DNA of 64,000 bases from Ectocarpus siliculosus (Eukaryota > Sar > Phaeophyceae > Ectocarpales > Ectocarpaceae): contig FN648466.1 in assembly GCA_000310025.1 (NCBI GenBank), forward strand, positions 84,313 to 148,312, given 5' to 3'. This document shows positions 55,472-64,000 of the stretch, in pieces; within the stretch, counting starts at the first letter, position 1; every line of letters begins with the position of its first letter. The position numbers were made by a program, and so were the translations under genes. The notes under the pieces are model-generated. The model had not been told where the DNA came from, did not search any database, and saw only the letters and a list, made by a program, of their open reading frames with translations.

Positions 55472-58400
55472 ATGAAATGCCTCCCTTCTTCCCTCGCTGC
55501 GGTTTTGTTAACCGTTACGCCCACTAACGTGGGTGCCTTCGTGCCCAGCTCAGTCCGATTGGGATCATGTTTCGGAAGACACGCGTGCAAGGTCAAGACC
55601 GGGGAACGGGTCTATCATGACGGCCTTTGCCGTGGTGCCATGCTGGCGAGGAGAGCGAGGGGTCGGAGCATAACGACAGCGGCGCAAGAAGAGAGCGCAG
55701 AAGCCTCGGATGCGAGCAGCGGCGGCAGCAGCAAGCAGGAGGAGGAGGAGGACGGAGAGGATGTCGTCTGGGCACGGGCAGAGCTCCCAATGAGCAACGA
55801 CGTTCAAGTGGAGCAAGCAACTCGTGCGGTGTGGCAGGTGCGTGAGGGAGCACCCTGGTAACTTGCAACGAAAGTCCCTTGTCGCCATTTTCCTGCTCTA
55901 CGACTCACATTGTAAAGTTTTCGAAGTCCGTAAACCTCGCCGCCCCGTTGCGCGTGTGCTCTACCGCTTTCGTAGGCTCTCTCTGACGGCAAGACTCGCC
56001 AGATTTTGAGGCTGTCCCTCCCTTTGATCGGGAAAACCGAGATCGACGACTGGCCGGGTGGGGATCGACAACGCTACAAGGCCTGTGGGCCAATGGTGGA
56101 AAGCGTGCTGCGTGGAAATCCAGCGGCAAAGGTACTGACGCAAGGGGTACGATTGGTACATCTCACCATCATCCTCGCTCAGCATCCGTACACGATGTAC
56201 TGTAATACCGCCGCGTACACTACCAAATTTTATCAACCATGCAGATTGGTGCCACAGCAACAGCAACCTGCTCGCTGCGTGCAGTGCTTTTGGGTCTGCT
56301 TGCACGGAGCAAGACGACGCATAGCAGGGGAGGTATTTGGGCACCATTGATTTGCAAAAAGGCCCTCATCTAGGGGCTTTTACGCAGCTCTGCTATTTTG
56401 TGTGGTTTGGGGCTACAGCACGGTGGTCGATGGAGAGTTACGAACTCTAGGCAAGGTGTCCTCACGATGAGCAACGACGATGAAAAGTTGGGGCATGTGT
56501 AGAGTAACGTGGACAGCACAGACGTGGGTTTTGGTGAGGAGGCCAGAGAGAGGGGAGGGAGGGGGTGGAAAGGGAACGAGACGAGAGAGAAGGGCGACGA
56601 GGGTGGACGGCAAGCGACCGTCAAGTGATTGAGCCACGCCTACGATCGGACAGATTAAGCCTGCGATTTATCTATCCGGAGGGGTTTGCCCCACCGGCGT
56701 TGGGCGTTACAGATGGACAAAAGTAGGCATGTTAGGTTCAGGGGACCCCCGCGTTCCACAGGTGACCGCGTACTCGACAGCTGGATCCACCTCGTCAGGA
56801 AGCACGGTCGCCTAAATTTGACGGTCTGCGAGCGTGAGTAACGGAAAGAGCGTGTAGTTCAACCTGCAAGGACAGAGCTTCTGCGCTATACAGGCCAGTT
56901 ACGAACGTCCTACACCCCTGCCACCGCCTGTTTGAAACGGATTGTCAGCTATTGCAAGGTTGTGGGACTTCCTCTCCATGGGAGTAGACATCTGAAACAA
57001 TTTTGCTCCATTTCGGGGCGGATGCATGGCAAAAATGCGTAATTAGCTCCTCAAAGGCGAGCAACGAATGAGCATACCACGACCCCTATACCCCCCTCCT
57101 CGCAGGAAGGCGCGTCGATTGTGGAGCAGATTCTTGACGAGTCTGACGCGGTGGGGCTCATGCAGCTGCAGTGCAAGGAGGCCAAAGACGACGCCTCCGT
57201 CATGATTTTCCCGACAACGGACACTCTCTCCTTGCAGCAACAGGTGAAGATTAAGATTTGCTAGCATTGCATCCGCTCTGCCCGTGCTTTACTACCATAC
57301 GTGTACAGTACAACCTGTAGCTCCAGGCGCCGTGGAGGTTGGCGGCAGCCAGTGAAATGACGCTGTGCTATCACTGCCGCATACAAATGCGAATGTTAGC
57401 TTTGACGTTGTAGGTTCAATGAAGGGGGTAGCACAACGTCCGGCAGCCGGCGGCTGGCACTGCTTGTCGATCTCACCGCGTTTTCACCTCGCTTCGGTGT
57501 CACCCCGTTACACCTTCCTGAGGGGTAGATATGGTACCCCACAGCCTTTTTTCTCTGTCACAAGCAGCGCTTGTGCGCATAATCCCCTTCAATTTTGCTC
57601 GCCAATATGTAGGCCAACTGGCTCAAGGTCGACCGCAGTGGTACTATAGTAATGTGCCCCGCTTGTTCGGTGTATGCGAATCTTTCACCGCCACACACAC
57701 ACACCCCGTGACCAAAACCCGCGGGTACAAAATTGCAAACGGGGGAGTAGGTAGCGGCGGGCGCCGGCTCCCGGCTCGTGGCGCTCGTCAATCCTGCATG
57801 GAGGTCCTCATCAGACTTCGGGCTGTTCCAGGCCGGAGAAGCAAAGGAGACGCTGTCCGAGTTTGAGGTCACCTACTCGCTCCAGAGCCTGGTAGTCTAC
57901 GGTTACACGGTGAGAACACCGATCGGCCTGAATCCTATAACCGGGGCCCCTTTTTTATGATTGTCCCCCGATGCTGGTTGTTTCCTCTTTCTTTCGATGT
58001 TTGCCTACGGGAAACTGGGCGTTATTGTTTTTCGACCTTTGGCTCTTCGCCTTTCGATTTTTTCTAGTGCTCGTGTGGTGGAAGCCAACCCATCGATGTG
58101 GTGATTGTCTGACCAAGGCGGTGTTGTAGAGTTCAGCGTTGCCTTCTCCCTCCAAAGAAGCTTGTGGTCGTTCCCACACACCCCATCACCCTAAGGGTTG
58201 CACCACAACAGACATGAGCAGGAGTACGCAAGTATTACCACTCACACACACCGTCGTCGCTCCCTCAACCCTCGCTCTCTCTCTCTCTCTCCTTTCTATC
58301 TATCTATCTATCTATCGAACAGCTACGGCTGCTGTACTGCTACCCTGGCCCGTGGAGGCTCTTCCTCATCGGTGAAGGCAGCGGAAAGCGCGAGCTCCTG

Positions 58401-58526
58401 GGTTCTTGGGACCAAAGCCCGCCAACAAATGATCAAGTGGAGAGCGCGGTGTTCGACAAGAAGGGAAAGCCGAACGCGTCGGAGAGGGTCCAGGCTAGCG
58501 CAAAGTTTTTCCAGGATAGCATATGA
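55472..58526 (+). CDS. DUF1995-like plastid protein, five exons
   Basis: Exons 55,472-55,837, 56,003-56,131, 57,106-57,243, 57,751-57,909 and 58,323-58,526 (TGA) all join in phase 0 with GT-AG sites and give about 331 residues. The start is the ATG at 55,472: MKCLPSSLAAVLLTVTPTNV is a signal peptide and GAFVPSS resembles the A-F cleavage motif of heterokont bipartite plastid leaders. An acidic low-complexity linker follows. The mature part has RLSLPLIGKTEIDDWPGG, MVESVLRGNP, LVALVNPAWRSSSDFGLF, VTYSLQSLVVYGYT and YPGPWRLFLIGEG, the pattern I associate with DUF1995 proteins of chloroplasts and cyanobacteria (plant LPA3 type, photosystem II accumulation). Function in algae is not established. 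Family assignment is from memory of motifs. Confidence 0.7.
58268..58318. repeat. (CT)n and (CTAT)n microsatellite at an intron end
   Basis: CT run followed by six TCTA units, directly before the acceptor of the last DUF1995-like exon, serving as its pyrimidine tract. Confidence 0.85.
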
Positions 58527-60832
58527 TGTTTGCGCTACAAACCGCGTCACGATATATCCCGAGGTTTGAAAACAACGTAGTTGTAGAGGGTTCTACAGTA
58601 CAACGGCCCGCTCGAAAATAGCGCAGCAGAGATAGATAATATATTAGAGTTCTCCTATCCTAAACAGCGTTGTGATTCTTTATGTAGAGTTGGTCATACG
58701 TAGTCCTGCTGTATGTAGAACAGCAGTAGAGTAACACATGTTATCCGTGGTTGTGGCATTGCGCCTTCTGTTTCTTTTGTGGCCATAGCGCCTGCATCGT
58801 AGAGAACGATGTAGCCAAAGATTATGCGGGGACGACGAGAAGCAATACAGGAGATTACACCCCACACCACCAACTACTATCTATCGCTGTTTGGCGGTAT
58901 ACAGATGTTTGTCGGGAGGGAGGTACAAAGTCAGGACGACAGCTTTGAACAGGGGGGGTGTCGGTGGGTGGACGACGAGTGTTTCCATGGCCGGTTAGAT
59001 TAGCAAGCGTGAGCCTGTGGGTCTAGAGGTGGCGCATCGCCGGGCTCGAATATGTTGAGCACACAGGACGCGAGCGACACCGACGCAAACACTTTCAAAC
59101 ACACAAGAGTAAAATGTGTCCATGCGGGAACCCACGGGAAAGAATAGGCGCCGCGCTCTTTGCGGTGGTCTCATCATGTTGAAATCAGAGGCTTACGTGA
59201 ATAGAGGGAATCGTCCTCGACAGACGTTGGGAAGATTATACCTTTATCAAGGTGGTCTCCACATTACCCCCCCCGTTTTCGAGACCTGTTCTTCGTTGCT
59301 AGGCAAGAGAAGCCTTCTACTGTAGGGGTAACCGGAACCCGACCGGCTGGCAGCGGGGCGAGTCACGTTCTTCACAATCCTCTGTGCGTGAATACACGGG
59401 GTTCGCTGCGTCTGCCACATCAGTCATCAGAAGTTCCGAGTTCGATAGCCAGTGCGTCCTTCTTTGGCCCACCCACCGTGTTTCTTTCTTTTTTTTTCCG
59501 TTGTCCGGAAGAAATGTGGTGAGCAGACATTCTTTTGCAACCAATAGCAGACATTCTGACATCTCTTCGTCGACGCCATTGTGAAAAGAGGGAATCGTCC
59601 TCGAGACGATGGGGAGATTTTACCTTCGTCAAGGTGGTCTCCACACTTATGTTCTGCTAAGACTGTGTACGTAGTCAAGAGAACAATTCCTGGTGGTTTT
59701 GCCTGTGTTAGATGGCGTGTTCTTTTCAGCGAACGTCAGATCTGCTGAGAAGAGATCCTCACAAAAATAAAGATAGTAGTCTTATGTTCAAAGTGACCTG
59801 TCCTACGGCGGTAAGTAGCAGCAGAAGCGTGTGCCACACCTTTTTTTGTGACAGGTGTGCGGAGGTGCGCTGTAGATGTGAGTCTTCAACCAAATGGAAT
59901 TTGGTTCTAAGAGAAATAATGAGAAAAGACGTTGTACATTCTTGTATTATTGTTGAGCTGGGCAGGAAACAGAGTGAGCTCCGGTGGGGGCATGCGCTCT
60001 GCCTGGTCAGCAATTTACATAGTCGATTACTGACGAAACCACGAAAAGCCTTACTACCAGTCCGGAACCGTTCCGGGAACCAAACGCCGTTCTATAAGAC
60101 GTTCCGAAAATGTTCCGGAAACCATTCTAATCTTATTCTGGACTTTTTCTTGAGAGCGTTCTTGAACCCCGTTCTAGGAAAATGTGCCCGATCTAGGAAA
60201 TCTATCGCATCCATCAGTGGATCGTTCTAGATACATTTCCTGAAATACCGTTCTTCACGTTGAAGTTACTTCCTTAACAGCTTATTACACCGCGTTTAGT
60301 GTGCCATGTCATCTATACTGAAACCGGTATTGTTTTGTGCTACTGAAATCGCTCATGGTGTATGCATATGTGACATCGTATGCTGTGCTGTATCCAAGAG
60401 AACACCTAAAACAGCAGTTTTTAGCAGTTGATACTGATATTTTTAGCACATCATTTGGGTGATACGTTCTTACATCGTGTTTCAGGTCATTTCGCAGCGG
60501 CTGGGGGTGCATTGAGCCGCAATGCGTGTTTGCCGAAGCTACCCAATCTCAAACGATTGCCCACATCTAGTCTAGGGAGAAAACCCGCGCGAATCAAGCC
60601 CGTGGAACGATCACACTCCCGGTATATCTTCGTCTTAATTGGCGTCAAGCTTGCCCTCCAACTTCAGCGCCTGTTTCTCTCCCCCCTTTTGGAGGCCGGG
60701 AAGAGGCGGGCTGGCCAAACCGCACTCTTATTCCGCCGCCGTCCGCCTCCACGTCCCACATTACTGTACAACAACATCAACACCGCCCTTGCCTGCGTGC
60801 TGCGGCATGCAGAGTCACGTGCGCGTGGACTA
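58527..60832. other. Intergenic region between DUF1995-like and HMGR genes
   Basis: The two genes converge here. Contains a direct repeat (59.20 and 59.58 kb) and a stretch rich in GTTCC and CGTTCT motifs at 60.06-60.24 kb. A 172-codon plus frame at 59,712-60,230 has no recognisable domain. Confidence 0.35.
59203..59645 (+). repeat. Direct repeat of ~60 bp
   Basis: gagggaatcgtcctcgacagacg at 59,203-59,265 and its variant at 59,586-59,645 both continue through gggaagatt or gggagatttt and tcaaggtggtctccaca. About 380 bp apart. Confidence 0.75.
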
Positions 60833-60896
60833 CTAAGGTGGGCCCGATGCCTCTCCTGCCGCTGCTACCGATGCCGCCGCCGCTGTCGATCCATCC

Positions 60897-60931
<35 letters not shown>

Positions 60932-61027
60932 GCAACCGCCCACGTCCAGTCTCGGAGCCGTTTGAACGGCCGCGTGCATCGCCGCCGGCCCCGGCTGCAT
61001 CGCTTCCGGCTGCATCACCGCTTGAGG

Positions 61028-61073
<46 letters not shown>

Positions 61074-63800
61074 GAGTAGTTTGCCTTTCCCGATTCCGGC
61101 GGCGGTACCCCTTCCATCTGCATCTGCATCAGGACTTGTGCTCCCTGGTGTGGGCGGTCGGCAGCAGACGCAGAAGCGCCTGAGTTTTGTGCCGTCTCCG
61201 ATGACGGTAGTGGTGGTACCTCTGTCACCCCACTCGACCGTTCCTGCTCCTGCTCCTCCTGCTGTTGCAGGTCCGGGCTGGTGGACTCCTCGCTCTCTGT
61301 CTCATCGGTTGCCTCCGTGGGAGCGGCCGCGGGGAAGACATCCAACCTTCCCGATTCGCTGCCGTCAGCACCACTGCCGCCGGCGTGTGCATCGATGCCG
61401 CCGCCGCCGCCGCCGGTACCACTCTCCCCAGCCGGCTGTTGGACCCTGGGTGCTGCGCTCCCTCCTCCAGCAGCTCGCGGAGAAGCCGCTCTTGTCGACC
61501 CGCCAGCCGGTACTGCAGCCGCTAACGAAGCGGCAGCAGGAGTTGCTGCTGGTGCTGGTCCGGTTGCTGGTGCTGGTGTTGGTGCTGGTGCCGCTTGTGG
61601 ACTCGGAGCGAACGCGGCCCCAAAAAAGACACTACCAGCGCCGACGGCGCCGGCGCTGGCACCAGGCGCACCCCCCTTCTTCCTGTTCAGGGCCATGTGT
61701 GCCCTGACGAGGTCGTTCGAGGTCAACGCCGCCAACAGGGACAGCTCTCCCGCCATCACGGTCGCCGCAATCACGCAAGCCAAGCGCCTGGCGCCCTTCT
61801 CTCGGGGGTTACCGGCGGACGAACTTCCTGGTGAACCACCCCCGCCGCCGGACTTCCTAGCCCCCCCCCCCGGTGCCTTGCCCTTGCCTTTTCCTGGAGT
61901 TGCAGCTGGCGGCAGGGGAGTTTCCGCCGCTGCGCCCACCGAACTGTCGCCGGCCCTAGCATTCGGGGTAGTCGCAGCCTCATCGGCGACGGCGGCGGCG
62001 ATGACGCCGGGGAGCGGGGATATCGCCGCGGCGGCCTCGGCGACAAGGCCGATAGCCGTGTGCTGTTCACCGCTGCCATCGCCGCCACCACCGCCACCGT
62101 CGTTGCCACCGGTGTCTTCGTCGATGCTGCCCGGGATGTTGCTGCTGCTGCCACCGCCGCCATCTCCGCCGCCGCCGCCGCCGCCGCCGCCGTTCTCGCC
62201 GTTCGCGCTCGGATGGCCAGGAAGACTCGCTGTATCCCCAGCAACCCCGGCTTTCTGAGAGCCCATCTGAGCACCACCACCACCACACCCACCCCACCCA
62301 TCATCATCAACGCCACCACCACCACCACCACCACCACCACCATCAACACCACCATCACCACCAGCGTCCTCGACGGGCTGGCCGCAACCCATCAGCCGGA
62401 GGCACGCGGACTGCGCGGGGAGGCCGGTGCCGCCTCCGACGGTACCCACCAGAAGCGACGGCATCGTCACCGTCACGCGGAGGTCGCCGGGTCGGCCGCC
62501 GCCGCCGCTCCCTTCCTCGCCGGGCTTGACCTTCTCCATGAGCGTGATGCAGCTGCTGCCCTCGACGGTGTGGGCGGGGTCTTGACCCGTGGCCAGGAAG
62601 ACGGCGGCTACCACCTGGCGCGAAAATAAAAAAAAAGGAGCGCGCGCACGGGATGTGGTGTGCCGCGAGGATGATGACGTCGGCATCTCCATGTTGTTGT
62701 ATCGGTGGTGGTGGTGGTGGTGCGGCTGTGGTGGTTGTTGCTGTTGGCGGTGTTGGAGGTGATATACTTGCTTTAGAAAGCCGTTCCGATCTCTGCTCGG
62801 TGCCTTCCAACAGTAGTACCGGACCAACTGACGGGGACTCCTTCAGTGGAAAACAAAACAAGACCCAGAATAATCATCACGAACACGATGGCACAGCACA
62901 CAACATCACGGCGAGAGCAGAAGCGCCCATGACGAAATACCAACAGTATGGGGGGCTAGCGGTGGTCATTATTCAACAAGACCTATTGGCTGGGACTGCT
63001 GCGGAAGAGGTTGTCGGTGACGACGAGCACACCGTCATGAAACGAGGAGAGGTGTCACTACTACCGCTGTATCCACACAAAAAACAAAAAAACGACCATG
63101 ATAGAAAAAGTCTCACGTTCGCGGCGTGCGAGTTGAAGCCGCCAATGCTCCCGGCCATGGCCGACCCGACGAGATTCTTGGAGATGTTGCACTCCACCAT
63201 CTGGTCCACCGTGGTCTTGAGGACGGACGACACGGTTTTCGCCGACAGTACCGCCTCGGCCTGCGCGGAATTCCGTGAAAATGATGGAACGGGAACAAAC
63301 ATGGTGCCACAAGGTTCCATTTCTCGTCGGTGGTGGAATGTACACACACATTTTAGACGCGCCGAGAGTAACGTCATGTTCAGCCGGCTATGTAGCGCGG
63401 TCGATGTTACCTACCGAAACACACACAAGGAGTTTTTTAATCCGGAGTGTAGCTTAGCCTCCCCCATGGCGCCCCCTCACGGGGTCCCAGATCATGGCCT
63501 TTTAGAACCTTTCTTCTGCTTTCAACATTGGTCAGCTGGTTTGCGCGGTCGATGCCAAATATAAACACACACACGCACACACGCACATGGTACACGGGGC
63601 CCCTAAAACTTTCGTGTCTGCAGTAAACCTCACCACTACAGATTTTCCTCGCCCTTCGACCCAGTTCTGCGCGGACGCCTTCTTGTCGGTGCACACGTTG
63701 CCCGACAACGCCACTAGCCTCGCCTGCTTGAATCGCTTCTGGATCTCTCGCACCGCGGCCTCGCAGCCTTTGCTGATCATGTTCATGCCCATGGCGTTCC
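60833..63800 (-). CDS. HMGR: HMG-CoA reductase, 3' part of gene (5' exons outside the window)
   Basis: Catalyses NADPH-dependent conversion of HMG-CoA to mevalonate, the committed step of the mevalonate route to sterols and isoprenoids. Exons: 63,800-63,634, 63,260-63,117 and 62,614-60,833 (stop), with GT-AG sites. Motifs in order: [21 protein letters not shown] with the catalytic Lys, [14 protein letters not shown]-like [29 protein letters not shown] with the catalytic Asp, [48 protein letters not shown] and [12 protein letters not shown] with the catalytic His. A Gly/Ala/Asp-rich insertion of about 200 residues lies between the LMGC and ARRLA segments, where other enzymes have about 10-15. 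A further C-terminal tail of over 250 residues is Ala/Pro/Gln-rich. The Ser two residues after the NR of HNRS, target of AMPK-type kinases in animals and plants, is absent. Confidence 0.9.
60900..61075. repeat. CAG/CTG trinucleotide tracts coding poly-Gln
   Basis: Two CTG runs on the plus strand (about 60,900-60,932 and 61,030-61,075) encode runs of 10 and ~15 Gln near the C-terminus of the HMG-CoA reductase on the minus strand. Confidence 0.9.
61840..62400 (-). repeat. Low-complexity Gly/Ala/Asp-coding insertion in HMGR
   Basis: Long stretches of GGT/GGC and GAT codons interrupt the catalytic domain. The TGGTGG-rich part at about 62,265-62,375 is bounded by GT and CAG, so it could be an unspliced short intron rather than coding sequence. 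The remainder ([16 protein letters not shown] and similar) has no obvious intron borders. Confidence 0.6.
63429..63572 (+). repeat. SINE-like repeat, copy 3, in an HMGR intron
   Basis: ttaatccggagtgtagctta, ctcccccatgg, ccctcacggggtcccagatc, then gtcagctggtttgcgcggtcgatgc and an AC-rich tail. Best match is copy 1 at 31.88 kb. It lies in the intron between 63,261 and 63,633. Confidence 0.65.
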
Positions 63801-63857
63801 CTTGTAGTAGAAGATAAGAAGAAACAAAGTCATGCGTCCCGAACAAATAAATACAGA

Positions 63858-63966
63858 CCGGGGGGGGGGGGGGGGGGGGGGGGGGCCCAAAAAGGGAGGG
63901 GGGGAAAAAAAAAACCCCCAAACCCCGGAAAGTTGGGCCCAAAAAAAGGGGAAAACCCCCCCAAAA

Positions 63967-63997
<31 letters not shown>

Positions 63998-64000
63998 AAA
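63858..64000. other. Homopolymer-run sequence, probable low-quality assembly
   Basis: Runs of G, C and A (G runs of ~26 and ~27) with almost no other content, unlike any other part of the window. It probably represents poor reads next to a gap, so upstream HMGR exons cannot be read here. Confidence 0.7.

Noticed and set aside
61281-62258. Long plus-strand Pro/Ala-rich open frame of 325 codons
   Set aside because: Antisense shadow of the low-complexity coding sequence of HMG-CoA reductase; high GC removes stop codons.

Overview
The window is nuclear DNA of a multicellular eukaryote, most likely a brown alga (Ectocarpus-like stramenopile). Every recognisable host gene is split by GT-AG introns. 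One gene is a leucine-rich-repeat ROCO GTPase built from exactly 72-bp, phase-1 LRR exons, a layout known from Ectocarpus. Another has a heterokont-style plastid leader (signal peptide followed by a Phe-containing cleavage motif). About half of the window is repeats and mobile elements.

Layout. (1) 1-14.7 kb: a tandem array of about 29 monomers of ~430 bp. On the minus strand each carries a 60-63 bp exon-like block with a phase-1 frame and an LSG-type end followed by a GTGAGT or GTAAGC donor. The distal part is a higher-order repeat of four monomers (~1.73 kb); the part next to the ROCO gene is older and more diverged. Insertions (a 0.5-kb repeat family, an 833-bp TIR element, a LINE-like fragment) interrupt it. 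(2) 15.03-24.86 kb, minus strand: a ROCO gene with an N-terminal cap exon, five 72-bp LRR exons, one 69-bp diverged LRR exon, a 429-bp cassette of unknown domain type and a Roc GTPase exon. No COR domain was found. A small cluster of LRR exon units on the plus strand lies inside its first large intron after the 24.68-kb exon. (3) 25.3-35.4 kb: TIR elements, tandem duplications, a long hairpin and a decayed reverse-transcriptase ORF. (4) 35,542-41,659: a complete-ended tyrosine-recombinase retroelement with identical split direct repeats, a gag-like region and a recombinase ORF but no reverse transcriptase; it carries a hairpin-rich minisatellite and is nested in a foldback element that continues to ~42.99 kb. 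(5) 44.1-45.3 kb: a gag-like relic, then a tandem repeat. (6) 47.8-52.9 kb, minus: a multi-exon coiled-coil protein gene, interrupted upstream by a mariner-like TIR element. (7) 55.47-58.53 kb, plus: a five-exon gene for a DUF1995-like plastid protein. (8) 60.83-63.80 kb, minus: the 3' part of an HMG-CoA reductase gene with a very large low-complexity insertion and a poly-Gln tail. The last ~140 bases are homopolymer runs that look like poor assembly.

The three well-supported host genes (HMG-CoA reductase, DUF1995-like, coiled-coil) look unrelated in function. The most interesting unit is the ROCO locus: all its exons, the 429-bp cassette and the neighbouring array blocks share phase 1, so any could in principle be joined in frame. 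This fits the exon-shuffling model proposed for brown-algal ROCO receptors. That the array derives from LRR exons is inference; the monomers, splice-like sites and open frames are seen directly.
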